From Nonomuraea rubra (GTDB taxonomy: Bacteria; Actinomycetota; Actinomycetes; Streptosporangiales; Streptosporangiaceae), in the NCBI RefSeq assembly GCF_014207985.1, contig NZ_JACHMI010000001.1, positions 10,585,001 through 10,649,000 of the forward strand: a stretch of DNA of 64,000 nucleotides, in the 5' to 3' direction. The translations under genes and the position numbers were made by a program. Positions 32,498 to 42,248 of this stretch are shown piece after piece. The number at the start of each line of letters is the position of its first letter. The stretch's first letter is position 1. The notes under the pieces are model-generated. The model searched no databases, was not told the DNA's origin, and was given only the letters and a program-made list of their open reading frames with translations.

Positions 32498-33154
32498 TCA
32501 GTCGTCGGTGGCGACGTACCCGATGATGCCGCGCAGCTTCTCCACCGGGATGGCCCCGCGCCGCAGCAGCCGGGGCACGGCCGTGGTGAGGTCGAGGATG
32601 GTGGAGGGCGTGTTGTCGGTGCTCTTGCCGCCGTCGAGGTAGACCTCGACCGAGTCGCCGAGCTGCTCCTCGGCCTCCTCCGCGGTGGTCGCGGCGGGCG
32701 AGCCCGAGCGGTTGGCGCTGGAGACGGCCATCGGGCCGGTCTCCTTGAGCAGGTCGAGCGCGACCGGGTGGAGCGGCATGCGTACGGCCACCGTGCCCTT
32801 GGTCTCGCCCAGGTCCCAGGAAAGCGCCCTGTTCGCCTTGCAGACGAGCGTGAGCGGCCCCGGCCAGAAGGCGTCGATCAGGTCCTGCCCGTACGCCCCC
32901 AGGTCGTCCACGAGCGCCGTGGCGGCTCTGACCGTGCCCACGAGCACGGGCGGCGGCATGTCGCGACCCCGGCCCTTGGCGTCGAGCAGCGACTTGACGG
33001 CATCGGGGGTGAAGGCGTCGGCGCCGATGCCGTAGACCGTGTCGGTCGGCAGCACCACCAGGTCGCCGCGGCGCACGGCCGCGGCCGCCTCCATCAGCGC
33101 GATGGTCCGCTGGTCGGGATCGGAGCAGTCAAAACGTCGTCCCACGCCGTGCAT
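32498..33154 (-). CDS. L-threonylcarbamoyladenylate synthase (Sua5/YwlC/YrdC)
   Basis: 218 aa from ATG 33154; a GTG at 33145 has AGGA upstream and is a good alternative. The YrdC/Sua5 core is clear: RRGDLVVLPTDTVYGIGADAF, the KGR..PP/ PVLV stretch, and SSANRSGSPAATTAEEAEEQLG. It makes threonylcarbamoyl-AMP for the universal t6A modification of ANN-decoding tRNAs. The longer Sua5 domain is absent, so it is the short form. It begins one nucleotide after the prmC stop. Confidence 0.92.
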   Translation of the reverse strand: MHGVGRRFDCSDPDQRTIALMEAAAAVRRGDLVVLPTDTVYGIGADAFTPDAVKSLLDAKGRGRDMPPPVLVGTVRAATALVDDLGAYGQDLIDAFWPGPLTLVCKANRALSWDLGETKGTVAVRMPLHPVALDLLKETGPMAVSSANRSGSPAATTAEEAEEQLGDSVEVYLDGGKSTDNTPSTILDLTTAVPRLLRRGAIPVEKLRGIIGYVATDD

Positions 33155-33155
33155 C

Positions 33156-34010
33156 CTAGTCCTGGCCCAGCCGGGCCGTGACGAAGCGGTCTCTTCTGGT
33201 GAGGTCCTGGCGCAGGCGTACGTCGCGCCAGCCGTTGTCCTCGGGGAACGTCAGGTAGACGGCCCTGCCTTGTTCGTCGGCGTGCTCGACGGCCACCCAG
33301 CCGCCGGGGCGCAGCAGGCGCCGGGCCGTGCGTTCCACCGCGCGCACCTCGCCGAGCCCGTCGTCGCCCGAGCCGTACAGGGCCCTGGAGGGGTCGTAGT
33401 CGCGCACCTCGGGATCGCGCGGGATCGCGCCGGGCGGGATGTACGGCGGGTTGGAGATGACCAGGTCGACCTTGCCGTTGAGCTCGGGCAGCGCCTCGGC
33501 GAGGTCCTCGGGGTGCAGGTGGGTGCGGCCCTGGCCGAGCTCGGAGATGTTGCGCTTGGCCCACGTGTACGCCGCCGGGTCGACCTCCACGGCGTGCACC
33601 TCCGCCAGCGCCACCTCCTGGGCGATGGACAGCGCGATCGCGCCCGAGCCGGTGCCGAGGTCGACGACGAGGGGGGCGTTGACGTCCATCTCGCGCAGGG
33701 TCTCGATGGCCCAGCCGGCCATCACCTCGGTCTCGGGACGCGGCACGAACACGCCGGGCCCGACGGCCAGCTCCAGGTAGCGGAAGTAGGCGTGGCCGGT
33801 GATGTGCTGCAGCGGCTCGCGGGCCTCGCGCCGGGCGACGCCCTCCCAGAACAGCGCGTCGAACTCGGAGTCCTTGACCGTGTGGAGCTCGCTCCTGCGC
33901 ACGCCGTGGACGAACGCCGCGATCTCCTCCGCGTCGGTGCGCGGCGAAGGAACGCCTGCCTCGGCGAGCCGGGCGGTGGCGAGCGCGATCTCGTCCAGCA
34001 GAAATGTCAT
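33156..34010 (-). CDS. prmC: Peptide chain release factor N5-glutamine methyltransferase
   Basis: 284 aa. The SAM-binding motif [17 protein letters not shown] and the substrate-loop [11 protein letters not shown] (NPPY) are intact, as is the helical N-terminal substrate domain with the conserved PRPETE ([14 protein letters not shown]). It methylates the glutamine of the release factor GGQ motif. Its start overlaps the prfA stop (ATGA), in line with prfA being its substrate. Confidence 0.95.
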   Translation of the reverse strand: MTFLLDEIALATARLAEAGVPSPRTDAEEIAAFVHGVRRSELHTVKDSEFDALFWEGVARREAREPLQHITGHAYFRYLELAVGPGVFVPRPETEVMAGWAIETLREMDVNAPLVVDLGTGSGAIALSIAQEVALAEVHAVEVDPAAYTWAKRNISELGQGRTHLHPEDLAEALPELNGKVDLVISNPPYIPPGAIPRDPEVRDYDPSRALYGSGDDGLGEVRAVERTARRLLRPGGWVAVEHADEQGRAVYLTFPEDNGWRDVRLRQDLTRRDRFVTARLGQD

Positions 34011-35059
34011 GAGTGTTGTGCGAGCTTCTCCGCCGTCTCGGCGTCGATGAGGGCCTGGGTGACGGCGGTCAGCTCGCCGTCGAGAACCTGGTCGAGGTTA
34101 TACGCCTTGAAGCCGACGCGGTGGTCGGAGATGCGGTTTTCCGGGAAGTTGTAGGTGCGTACGCGCTCGGAGCGGTCGACGGTGCGGACCTGCGACTTGC
34201 GCTCGGCCTGGGCCGCGGCGTCGGCCTCCTCCTGGGCGATCGCCAGCAGCCGGGCGCGCAGGATGCGCAGGGCCGACTCCTTGTTCTGGAGCTGGCTCTT
34301 CTCGTTCTGGCACGAGACGACGGTGCCGGTCGGCAGGTGGGTGATGCGGACCGCGGAGTCGGTGGTGTTGACGCTCTGGCCGCCGGGGCCGCTGGAGCGG
34401 TAGACGTCGATGCGCAGGTCGTTGGGGTCGATCTGGACGTCGACCTCCTCCGCCTCCGGGTAGACGAGCACGCCCGCGGCGCTGGTGTGGATGCGGCCCT
34501 GGGACTCGGTGACGGGCACCCGCTGCACGCGGTGCACGCCGCCCTCGTACTTCAGCCGCGACCAGACGCCCTCGTCGCCCTTGGCCCGGATGCCGACCGT
34601 GACGTCCTTGTAGCCGCCCAGGTCGGAGGGCTGGCTGTCGATGATCTCGGTCTTCCAGCCGAGCCGCTCGGCGTAGCGGAGGTACATGCGCAGCAGGTCG
34701 CCCGCGAACAGCGCGGACTCCTCGCCGCCCTCGCCCGCCTTGATCTCCATGATGATGTCCTTGTCATCGTTGGGATCGCGCGGGATGAGCAGGTGCCTGA
34801 GCTTGTCCTCGAGCTGCGGGACGCGCTCCTCCAGCTCGGCGGCCTCGGCGGCGAACGCCTCGTCCTCGCCGGCCAGCTCCTTGGCGGCCGTCAGGTCCTC
34901 GCGGGTCGACTCCAGCTCGCGGTAGGTGCCGACGATCGGCGTGAGCTGTGAGTAACGACGACCGAGCGTGCGGGCCTTGTTCTGGTCTGCGTGCACGGCG
35001 GGGTCGGCGAGCTGCAGCTCCAGCTCGGAATACTCCTTGAGCAACTCGTCGAGGTTCAC
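34007..35059 (-). CDS. prfA: Peptide chain release factor 1
   Basis: 350 aa. The catalytic GGQ tripeptide is in [20 protein letters not shown]. The stop-codon-recognition PxT motif is PVT in [14 protein letters not shown] (RF1 type, UAA/UAG). The usual helical N-terminal domain is present. RF1 releases the finished peptide from the ribosome. Confidence 0.97.
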   Translation of the reverse strand: MNLDELLKEYSELELQLADPAVHADQNKARTLGRRYSQLTPIVGTYRELESTREDLTAAKELAGEDEAFAAEAAELEERVPQLEDKLRHLLIPRDPNDDKDIIMEIKAGEGGEESALFAGDLLRMYLRYAERLGWKTEIIDSQPSDLGGYKDVTVGIRAKGDEGVWSRLKYEGGVHRVQRVPVTESQGRIHTSAAGVLVYPEAEEVDVQIDPNDLRIDVYRSSGPGGQSVNTTDSAVRITHLPTGTVVSCQNEKSQLQNKESALRILRARLLAIAQEEADAAAQAERKSQVRTVDRSERVRTYNFPENRISDHRVGFKAYNLDQVLDGELTAVTQALIDAETAEKLAQHS

Positions 35060-35102
35060 CGTGGGTCCTTTTTTCGTAAAAGTATGGCCGTTTCACCAAC
35101 AA

Positions 35103-35140
35103 CGCCGACCCAGACGCACCGGGGTGCGTCAGGGTCGGCG
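35103..35140 (-). terminator. Long near-perfect hairpin between rpmE and prfA
   Basis: CGCCGACCC (35103-35111), A, GACGCACC (35113-35120) pairs with GGTGCGTC (35123-35130), A, GGGTCGGCG (35132-35140). There are 17 base pairs, with an A-A mismatch and a two-base loop. It lies right after rpmE on the minus strand and probably attenuates read-through into prfA. Confidence 0.75.
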
Positions 35141-35149
35141 TGGGTGGAG

Positions 35150-35368
35150 CTACTTGCCCGTGGCCTTCTTGCCGAAGCGCTTCTCGAAGCGGGCCACCCG
35201 GCCGCCGGTGTCGAGGATCTTCTGCTTGCCCGTGTAGAACGGGTGGCAGGCCGAGCACACGTCGGCGTGGATGACGCCGTTCTTGGCGGTGCTACGGGTG
35301 GTGAACGTGTTACCGCAGGAGCAGGAGACCTGCGTCACGTGATAGTCAGGGTGGATGTCGCGCTTCAT
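35150..35368 (-). CDS. rpmE: Ribosomal protein bL31, zinc-binding form
   Basis: 72 aa from ATG 35368 with GAAAGGA upstream. The four zinc ligands are C16, C18 (SCSCGN) and C38, C41 (VCSACH), so this is the C+ paralog used under zinc sufficiency. It sits on the large subunit central protuberance. Confidence 0.95.
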   Translation of the reverse strand: MKRDIHPDYHVTQVSCSCGNTFTTRSTAKNGVIHADVCSACHPFYTGKQKILDTGGRVARFEKRFGKKATGK

Positions 35369-35494
35369 CGCTGTCCTTTCGGGGCGCGGCCGCCGGGTCG
35401 CCTTCACGCATGGCGTGAACCGGAACCGCGAAATGGTCAGCTACCAGTGTGCCAGATCGTGTAACCATCCCAGGCCATCGGTCATTCCCGTCGA

Positions 35495-36130
35495 TCAGCG
35501 TCCCAGGTACGTCAGCACGGCCAGCACCCGCCGGTGGTCCTCGGGCGCCGGGCCCAGGCTCAGCTTGGTGAAGATACCGGAGATGTGCTTCTCCACGGCG
35601 CCCTCCGTGACGACCAGGCGGGCCGCGATGGCCGTGTTCGAGCGGCCCTCGGCCATCAGGGCGAGCACCTCGCGCTCGCGGGGCGACAGCGAGTCCAGCG
35701 GCGCGCCGCGCCGCTGGCGGCTGAGCAGCTGCACGACCACCTCGGGGTCGATGACCGTGCCGCCCGCCGCCACCTGCCGCACCGCGCCGAGGAACTCCGC
35801 CACGTCCGCCACCCGCTCCTTCAGCAGGTAGCCGACGGCCCTGCCGATGAGGTCGCCGGCGTAGCGTTCCTCGACGTACTGCGACAGCACCAGGATCGGG
35901 AAGCCGGGCCGCGCCGCCCGTACCTGGAGGGCCGCCCGCAGGCCCTCGTCGGTGTGGGTGGGCGGCATGCGTACGTCGACGATCGCCAGGTCGGGCTCGT
36001 GCTCGGACACGGCGGCCACGAGCGCGGCCCCGTCGGAGACGGCGGCCACCGTCTCGATGCCCCCGTCCGCCAGCAGCCGCGCCAGCCCCTCACGCAGCAG
36101 TACCGAGTCCTCCGCGATGACCACGCGCAT
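35495..36130 (-). CDS. NarL/LuxR-family response regulator
   Basis: 211 aa. The receiver has the acidic pair E7-D8 and phosphoacceptor D52 (LAIVDVRMPP). The C-terminal LuxR helix-turn-helix includes LSPREREVLALMAEGRSNTAIAARLVVTEGAVEKHI. It pairs with the sensor kinase that lies 50 nt upstream on the same strand. Confidence 0.92.
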   Translation of the reverse strand: MRVVIAEDSVLLREGLARLLADGGIETVAAVSDGAALVAAVSEHEPDLAIVDVRMPPTHTDEGLRAALQVRAARPGFPILVLSQYVEERYAGDLIGRAVGYLLKERVADVAEFLGAVRQVAAGGTVIDPEVVVQLLSRQRRGAPLDSLSPREREVLALMAEGRSNTAIAARLVVTEGAVEKHISGIFTKLSLGPAPEDHRRVLAVLTYLGR

Positions 36131-36180
36131 GAGCCAGGCTTACAGGCGGCATGCCGGGCGGTCAATCGCGGCTCGCGCGC

Positions 36181-37443
36181 CTACCACTCGCACGGCAGTT
36201 CGGCGCGGACGATCGTGGGGCCGCCCATGGGGCTGTGCAGCACCAGCACGCCGTCGATGGTGGCCGCCCGGTCGGCCAGCCCGGCCAGCCCGCCGCCGGG
36301 GACGATGACGGCCCCGCCGATGCCGTTGTCCCACACGTCCACGACCACGCCCCGGCGATCCCTGATCACCGTGACCGAGGCCTCGGTGGCGGCGGAGTGC
36401 TTGGCCATGTTGGCCAGCGACTCGGCCACGATGAAGTACGCGATGCTCTCCACCGCGGGCGGCGGCCGTTCGTCCAGCTCGACCGAGACGTCCACCCTGA
36501 TCGGCGCCCGCGCGGCCAGCCCCGACAGGGCCGCGTCCAGCCCGCGGTCGCTCAGGATGGCCGGGTGGATGCCCCGGGCGAGGTTGCGCAGCTCGGCGAT
36601 GGCCGCCTTGGTGCCGGCGTGGGCCTGCGCGATGAGCTCCCTGACGGTCTCCGGGTCGCTGTCGAACTTCGACTGCGCCCGTCCCAGGTCCACCGCCACC
36701 GACAGCAGCCGCTGCTGGGCGCCGTCGTGCAGGTCGCGCTCGATCCTGCGCCGCTCGGCCTCCGCCGCGTCGACCCCGCGGGCCCTGCTGGCCCGCAGCC
36801 GCTCCTCCTCGCCGCCGCCGAGCAGCACCGTCGCCAGCGTCCCGTGCAACCAGGCCATTCCTCTTGCCAGGTACGCGCTCAGCACCAGCAGCAGCACGCC
36901 GAAGAAACCGGCGATCCAGGCCTCGGACCAGCTCTCGACGAAGTACCCGCTGCCGCCCGCCCCCTGCTCCATCGGGTACAGGATGGGGGCCAGCAGCAGC
37001 CCGCCCGTCCCCATCCACATGGCGAACGACACCACGGCCTCGACCGCGCCGAGCGGCAGCAGCATGAGCAGGTAACCCAGGTCCCGCCAGGTCGCCGGGT
37101 CCTTCAGCAGCCACTGCACGTGCGCGCCCAGCCCCCGTTGCGGGCGCGGCCGGTAGGGGTCGGCGAGGCGGACGCCGAACGCCAGCCGCTGCAGCCGCCG
37201 CTCCAGCCGGGCCCCGCCGCGCCACAGCAGCACGGTGGCGATCGCCAGCGGCACCCCGACCCAGACCACCGTCAGGGCGAGCGAGACGGAGATGGTGATG
37301 GCCAGCACGAAATACCACATCAGCCCGAGCGCCCCGCTGACCAGCAGGTACGGCGCCGCACGCCACGTCATCGGGTCCACCAGCACACCGAGCGGCCCCA
37401 GAGGCCCCAACGGCACGCGGTCCTTCAACGCCACCGTTCGCAT
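36181..37443 (-). CDS. NarL-type sensor histidine kinase
   Basis: 420 aa from the ATG at 37443; an ATG at 37473 adds ten residues. About four membrane segments with a DUF1206-like 'sensor domain' pattern (YLLVSGALGLMWYFVLAITISVSLALTVVWVGVPL and AVVSFAMWMGTGGLLLAPILY) precede the HisKA_3 motif ERRRIERDLHDGAQQRLLSVAVDLG and a HATPase with YFIVAESLANMAKHS and IGGAVIVPGGGLAGLADR. It probably senses a membrane or small-molecule cue and phosphorylates the adjacent regulator. Confidence 0.9.
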   Translation of the reverse strand: MRTVALKDRVPLGPLGPLGVLVDPMTWRAAPYLLVSGALGLMWYFVLAITISVSLALTVVWVGVPLAIATVLLWRGGARLERRLQRLAFGVRLADPYRPRPQRGLGAHVQWLLKDPATWRDLGYLLMLLPLGAVEAVVSFAMWMGTGGLLLAPILYPMEQGAGGSGYFVESWSEAWIAGFFGVLLLVLSAYLARGMAWLHGTLATVLLGGGEEERLRASRARGVDAAEAERRRIERDLHDGAQQRLLSVAVDLGRAQSKFDSDPETVRELIAQAHAGTKAAIAELRNLARGIHPAILSDRGLDAALSGLAARAPIRVDVSVELDERPPPAVESIAYFIVAESLANMAKHSAATEASVTVIRDRRGVVVDVWDNGIGGAVIVPGGGLAGLADRAATIDGVLVLHSPMGGPTIVRAELPCEW

Positions 37444-37539
37444 GCAGCAAGCGTGCCCCGGCGGCGGTGGCACGGGAATACGGGAAGCAACCGAAGGGGG
37501 GTAGGGCTAGCCCCACCCCCCTTCCCCGGGAACGCGAAA

Positions 37540-37567
37540 GGGGGCGGCAGGCGCACCTGCCACCCCC
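37540..37567 (-). terminator. Terminator after rho
   Basis: GGGGG-C-GGCAGG (37540-37551), loop CGCA, then CCTGCC-A-CCCCC (37556-37567). On the minus strand it is followed by TTTCGCG. It lies 18 nt after the rho stop codon. Confidence 0.65.
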
Positions 37568-37584
37568 TCACGTACGCGAGGCCG

Positions 37585-39627
37585 CTAGTCGCGGTCGTTG
37601 CTCACCGTGGTCTTCTGGACCTGGAGGAGGAACTCCGCGTTGGACTTCGTCTCCTTCATCTTCTCCAGGAGCAGCTCCAGCGCCTGCTGCATGTCGAGCG
37701 CGTGCAGGACGCGCCGCAGCTTCCAGACGATCTGCAGCTCCTCCTTGGCCATGAGGATCTCTTCCTTACGCGTGCTGGACGCGTCGACGTCCACCGCGGG
37801 GAAGATGCGCTTGTCGGCCAGGGAACGGTTGAGCTTGAGCTCCATGTTGCCGGTGCCCTTGAACTCCTCGAAGATGACCTCGTCCATCTTGGACCCGGTC
37901 TCGACCAGGGCCGTGGCGAGGATCGTCAGCGAGCCGCCGTTCTCAATGTTGCGGGCGGCGCCGAAGAAGCGCTTGGGCGGGTAGAGCGCCGTGGAGTCGA
38001 CACCACCGGACAGGATGCGCCCGGACGCCGGCGCGGCCAGGTTGTAGGCGCGGCCGAGACGGGTGATCGAGTCGAGCAGGACGACCACGTCGTGGCCCAG
38101 CTCCACCAGGCGCTTGGCGCGCTCGATCGCGAGCTCGGCGACCGTGGTGTGGTCCTCGGCGGGACGGTCGAAGGTCGAGTGGATGACCTCGCCCTTGACC
38201 GACCGCTGCATGTCGGTGACCTCTTCAGGCCGCTCGTCCACGAGCACGACCATGAGGTGGCACTCGGGGTTGTTGCGGGTCAGCGCGTTGGCGATGGCCT
38301 GCAGCACCATCGTCTTACCGGCCTTGGGCGGGGAGACGATGAGGCCGCGCTGGCCCTTGCCGATCGGGGAGACGAGGTCGATGATCCGCGTGGTGAGGAT
38401 GTTCGGCTCGGTCTCCAGGCGCAGGCGCTCCTGCGGGTAGAGCGGCGTCAGCTTGTTGAAGTCGGGCCGGTTGCGGGCCTGCTCCGGATCCATGCCGTTG
38501 ACGGTGTCGAGGCGGACCAGGGCGTTGAACTTCTCGCGGCGCTCGCCCTCGCGCGGCTGCCTGACGGCGCCGGTGATGACGTCGCCCTTGCGCAGGCCGT
38601 TGCGGCGGATCTGGGCCAGCGAGACGTAGACGTCGTTGCTGCCAGGCAGGTAGCCGCTGGTCCTGACAAACGCGTAGTTGTCGAGGATGTCGAGGATGCC
38701 GGCGATCGGGATGAGCACGTCGTCGTCGCCGATGACGGGCTCGCCCGTCTCGAAGCGCTCGCGGCCACGCCCGCGGTTGCGCTCGCGGAAGCGGCCCCTG
38801 CGGCCACGGCCGCCGCGCTCGTCGTCGTCCCCGCCGCCCCGCTGGTCGCCACGGCTGTCGGCGGCGACGCGGTCGCGCTGCTCGCCACGGCCGCCGTCAC
38901 GACCGTCTCGGCCGTCACGACCGTCGCGGCCACCGTCACGGCCGTCGCGGCCGTCACGGGCCCCGTCACGAGCGCCGTCACGAGCGCTGTCGCGTCCGCC
39001 GTCACGGCTGCTCTCGGCGCGGCCGCCCTCACCGCGGTCGCTGCCGCGGTCGCCGCGCTCGCGGCGCTCGCCACGGCTGCGGCGCTCGCGCCGGCTCTCG
39101 CCGCGCTCGGAGCGCGACTCGCCCTGCTGCGTCTCCGCGGGCTGGGCCTGCTGCTCCACGACGGGCTCCGCCGGAGCGGCGACCGGCTCGGGCGCGGCGG
39201 CCACGGGCGCGGGAGTCACCTCCGCGGCCTGCGCCGCGACGGGCTGCGGAGCGGTCTCCTCAGCGGGCTTGTCAGCGGTCTTGGTGCGGGAACGTTCCCT
39301 GCGCGTACGGGTGGGCCGCTCGGCCGCGGGCGCCGCCTCCGCCGCGGGGGCGGGCGACTCGGCCACAGCCGCGGCCGTTGGTGCGCCGTCTCCGGAACCG
39401 CCACCCTGCTTCTCCTGGATGGCCGCGATGAGCTGGCTCTTCCGCATGCGCCCGGTCCCGCTGATGCCCAGCTCCGCTGCCATCTTCTGCAGCTCGGGCA
39501 GCACCTTGGCGGACAGGCCGGTGCCGGAGCGACGCGCACGCGGCTTGGCCGCGGCGCGGGTGGGGGTGTCGCCGGACGCGGGCTCAGCGCCTGATGCGTC
39601 GGAGAGGAGTTCGGTGGTGTCGCTCAA
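37585..39627 (-). CDS. rho: Transcription termination factor Rho, actinobacterial long form
   Basis: 680 aa. The start codon is TTG at 39627 with GGAAGGA about 8 nt upstream. The Rho_N helix region (LSAKVLPELQKMAAELGISGTGRMRKSQLIAAI) is followed by a large low-complexity insert, about residues 70-300, of Ala/Pro then Arg/Asp/Gly repeats. The primary RNA-binding OSN domain (NYAFVRTSGYLPGSNDVYVSLAQIRRNGLRKGD) and the ATPase (GLIVSPPKAGKT, LVDERPEEV, VVLLDSITRLGRAYN) follow. The hexamer unwinds RNA and terminates transcription. The actinobacterial insert is thought to bind RNA and allow termination of structured, GC-rich transcripts. Confidence 0.95.
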   Translation of the reverse strand: MSDTTELLSDASGAEPASGDTPTRAAAKPRARRSGTGLSAKVLPELQKMAAELGISGTGRMRKSQLIAAIQEKQGGGSGDGAPTAAAVAESPAPAAEAAPAAERPTRTRRERSRTKTADKPAEETAPQPVAAQAAEVTPAPVAAAPEPVAAPAEPVVEQQAQPAETQQGESRSERGESRRERRSRGERRERGDRGSDRGEGGRAESSRDGGRDSARDGARDGARDGRDGRDGGRDGRDGRDGRDGGRGEQRDRVAADSRGDQRGGGDDDERGGRGRRGRFRERNRGRGRERFETGEPVIGDDDVLIPIAGILDILDNYAFVRTSGYLPGSNDVYVSLAQIRRNGLRKGDVITGAVRQPREGERREKFNALVRLDTVNGMDPEQARNRPDFNKLTPLYPQERLRLETEPNILTTRIIDLVSPIGKGQRGLIVSPPKAGKTMVLQAIANALTRNNPECHLMVVLVDERPEEVTDMQRSVKGEVIHSTFDRPAEDHTTVAELAIERAKRLVELGHDVVVLLDSITRLGRAYNLAAPASGRILSGGVDSTALYPPKRFFGAARNIENGGSLTILATALVETGSKMDEVIFEEFKGTGNMELKLNRSLADKRIFPAVDVDASSTRKEEILMAKEELQIVWKLRRVLHALDMQQALELLLEKMKETKSNAEFLLQVQKTTVSNDRD
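38890..39010. repeat. Short degenerate repeats in rho insert
   Basis: Repeating units of the CGGCCGTCACGACCGTC type encode the RDGRDGGRDGRDG series of the Rho insert. They are likely to vary in number between related strains. Confidence 0.6.
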
Positions 39628-40084
39628 CTAAAAGGTCCTTCCCAGGGGTCGGGCGCCGGATTTGTTCTTCCGGGCGTCCCGGAGGTGCTTGCGATCCGGC
39701 GGGACAGACCGGGTCGGGGTGCACTTTGCGATCTTCGGCTGTCGATGGAGACGGCCGCCACTCTTGGGGAGGGGTTCTTCCACGCCGCCGATGGCCCTTG
39801 GCGCGTGGCTGACACCCCCCAGATTGCTGTCGCCAACCAGATGTCGATGTGATTCGAACGCGCAGATCCCCGTCGTCGCCACCTCACGTCGAGCCAACCG
39901 GGTGTGGGCCAACCGGAGGCAACGGATTCCGGGGAGACAGCCGCGCTGCTTCCGCCTCGCGACGTGAAGCATGATGCAGCGATGTGTGGCTGACAAGCAC
40001 GCACCCACCAAGGGGGCATCTGGTGCGGCTACCAGCCTAACATCACCAGCGCACACGGCTATTCCCTGAAGGTCTAAAGAGGCA
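39628..40084 (-). promoter_or_regulatory. 457-bp rho leader region
   Basis: No gene is seen between thrB and rho; short minus-strand frames in it have no coding character. The rho-proximal part has a CCGGG-CGT-CCCGG hairpin (39670-39682) and the direct repeats GCCAACCGG (39893 and 39908). A long untranslated leader with a weak TTG start is consistent with rho autoregulation, but no promoter was identified. Confidence 0.4.
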
Positions 40085-41005
40085 TCAGCGTGTCTCGGGG
40101 AACTGAACGTTCGCACCAACCGGGTCGACGTCCATTAGCTGGATGTGCCAGTCATTACCCACTTCTGGCGCGATCAAATCCTGCGTATCCGATGTCGAAA
40201 ACGCAAGAACCGTGGGACCCGCTCCCGAAACGACCGCGGGCACGCCCACTGCACGGAGACGTTCTACCAGATCCGCGCTCGCCCTCATCGCAGGCGCGCG
40301 GTAATGCTGATGGAGCCGATCTTCTGTGGCGGCGAGCAGCAGCTCTCGCTCGGGCTTCCGGGTCAGCGCGGCGATCAGCAACGCGGCCCTGCCGGCGTTG
40401 AAGGAGGCGTCCTTGTGGGGCACGTCCTTCGGCAGCAGCCCCCTCGCGGCCTCCGTGGACAGCCGCGTCGACGGAACGACGGCGACCGGACGGATGCGCT
40501 GGTCAGGAGCTAGTTTCAGCATATGCGGCAGCCCGTCGTGGTCGGACCACGAGATGGTCAGCCCGCCGGCCAGGCAGGGCGCCACGTTGTCGGGATGCCC
40601 TTCCATCTCGGTGGCCAGCGCGTACACGTCGTCGTCGGAGAATTCGCTTTCAGCGCGTTCGCTACGAGCCAAAGCGCGCGCGGCGAGAATGCCCGCGCAC
40701 ACGGCCGCCGACGACGATCCCAGCCCCCGTGCGTGCGGGATCCTGTTGCGGCAGTGCAGGTGTATGCCCTCCGGCTGGGGGACGCCCATGCGGTCGAACG
40801 TCTTCCGCATGGCCCTGACGACCAGGTGCCCCTCGCCGGAATCCACCTCCCCCGCGCCCTCGCCCTCCACGGTGACGCGCACCCCGCGTTCGCCGGTGAG
40901 CGTGGCGCGTACGTCGTCGTGGAGGCTCAGCGCGAGCCCGAGCGCGTCGAAACCCGGCCCCAGGTTCGCCGACGTCGCGGGCACGCGAATGTCAACGGTC
41001 CTCAT
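40085..41005 (-). CDS. thrB: Homoserine kinase
   Basis: 306 aa from ATG 41005 (GAGGAAAAG upstream); an ATG at 41026 adds seven residues. A GHMP kinase: VRVPATSANLGPGFDALGLALS at the N-terminus and the phosphate-binding GLGSSSAAVCAG in the middle, with VSGAGPTVLAFS near the end. It phosphorylates homoserine in the threonine branch, 27 nt after thrC in the same operon. Confidence 0.95.
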   Translation of the reverse strand: MRTVDIRVPATSANLGPGFDALGLALSLHDDVRATLTGERGVRVTVEGEGAGEVDSGEGHLVVRAMRKTFDRMGVPQPEGIHLHCRNRIPHARGLGSSSAAVCAGILAARALARSERAESEFSDDDVYALATEMEGHPDNVAPCLAGGLTISWSDHDGLPHMLKLAPDQRIRPVAVVPSTRLSTEAARGLLPKDVPHKDASFNAGRAALLIAALTRKPERELLLAATEDRLHQHYRAPAMRASADLVERLRAVGVPAVVSGAGPTVLAFSTSDTQDLIAPEVGNDWHIQLMDVDPVGANVQFPETR

Positions 41006-41032
41006 TCGTTCACTTTTCCTCGTCACTCCCCG

Positions 41033-42091
41033 TCAGGCGAGGTTGAGCGCCGCCGCGGCGGCATGCACGTCGATGGGGATGACCACCGGCGCCGGAGCCC
41101 CCGAAATGGCCCAGTCAGGGTCCTTCAGCCCGTTGCCCGTGACCGTGCACACGATCCGCTGCCCCGGCTCAACCATGCCCTGCGCGTGGGCCTGCAGCAA
41201 CCCCGCGACGCTGGCGGCCGACGCCAGCTCCACGAACACGCCCTCTTCCTGCGCCAGCAGCTTGTACGCGGCCGCGATCTGCCGGTCGGTCACCGCCTGG
41301 ATGAGCCCCCCCGACTCGTCGCGGGCCGCGGTGGCCAGCGACCAGGAGGCGGGGTTGCCGATGCGGATCGCGGTGGCGATCGTGTGCGGGTGCGCGACCG
41401 GCGCGCCCCCGACGATGGGCGCCGCCCCGCTGGCCTGGAAGCCGAACATGCGCGGCCGCTTCGTCGACACGCCGTCGTCCGCGTACTCCTGGTAACCCAT
41501 CCAGTACGCCGAGATGTTGCCGGCGTTGCCCACCGGGATGCAGTGGATGTCGGGCGCGTCGCCGAGCGCGTCGACGATCTCGAACGCCGCCGTCTTCTGC
41601 CCCTGCAGCCTGAACGGGTTGACGGAGTTGACCAGCGCGATCGGGTAGCTGGACGACAGCTTGCGGGTCATCTCCAGACAGTCGTCGAACGACCCCTCGA
41701 CCTGCAGCAGCGTGGCCCCGTGCACGAGCGCCTGGGCCAGCTTGCCCATGGCGATCTTCCCCCGCGGCACCAGCACGGCACAGGTCAGCCCCGCCCGTAC
41801 GGCGTAGGCGGCGGCGGACGCCGAGGTGTTGCCGGTGGAGGCGCAGATGACCGCCTTGGCCCCCTCCTCGACCGCCTTGCTGATGGCCATCGTCATCCCG
41901 CGGTCCTTGAAGCTGCCCGTCGGGTTGGCCCCTTCCACCTTCAGGTAGACGTCACACCCCGTGAGGGCCGAGACGCGGTGCGCGGGCACCAGCGGCGTGC
42001 CGCCCTCGAGCAGCGTGATGACCGGCGTCTTCGCGGTGACCGGAAGACGCTCGCGGTACTCCTCGATGAGGCCACGCCACGACCTGCTCAT
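41033..42091 (-). CDS. thrC: Threonine synthase
   Basis: 352 aa from ATG 42091 with GGGAG upstream; the frame to 42121 adds ten. The PLP lysine is K62 in [12 protein letters not shown], with [20 protein letters not shown] and the [10 protein letters not shown] phosphate loop. It converts O-phosphohomoserine to threonine. Its usual upstream neighbour hom is 10.7 kb away, beyond the glycosyltransferase block. Confidence 0.96.
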   Translation of the reverse strand: MSRSWRGLIEEYRERLPVTAKTPVITLLEGGTPLVPAHRVSALTGCDVYLKVEGANPTGSFKDRGMTMAISKAVEEGAKAVICASTGNTSASAAAYAVRAGLTCAVLVPRGKIAMGKLAQALVHGATLLQVEGSFDDCLEMTRKLSSSYPIALVNSVNPFRLQGQKTAAFEIVDALGDAPDIHCIPVGNAGNISAYWMGYQEYADDGVSTKRPRMFGFQASGAAPIVGGAPVAHPHTIATAIRIGNPASWSLATAARDESGGLIQAVTDRQIAAAYKLLAQEEGVFVELASAASVAGLLQAHAQGMVEPGQRIVCTVTGNGLKDPDWAISGAPAPVVIPIDVHAAAAALNLA

Positions 42092-42248
42092 TGATGACTC
42101 CCTACCTGCGGTGTTGGGCACCGAGTGTACGGGGTGCGCGCACTTGGCGCGGAGCCGTGTCCACGAGTCGGACTTGATGCTTAGACAGCAACACTATTCA
42201 GGAAATACTCAGCATCTCCCGATAAGGTCTCGGCAGGGGGTCACGACC

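Noticed and set aside
38890..39010. CRISPR-like regular repeats in the rho gene
   Set aside because: The units are short, continuous with no unique spacers, and lie in frame in the RDG-rich Rho insert.
36151..39594. 1147-codon plus-strand frame across the kinase and rho genes
   Set aside because: It spans two well-identified minus-strand genes and reflects GC-rich third-position bias.
42122..42248. T-box or threonine attenuator before thrC
   Set aside because: There is no T-box sequence, leader peptide with Thr/Ile codons, or terminator hairpin in the short region upstream of thrC.
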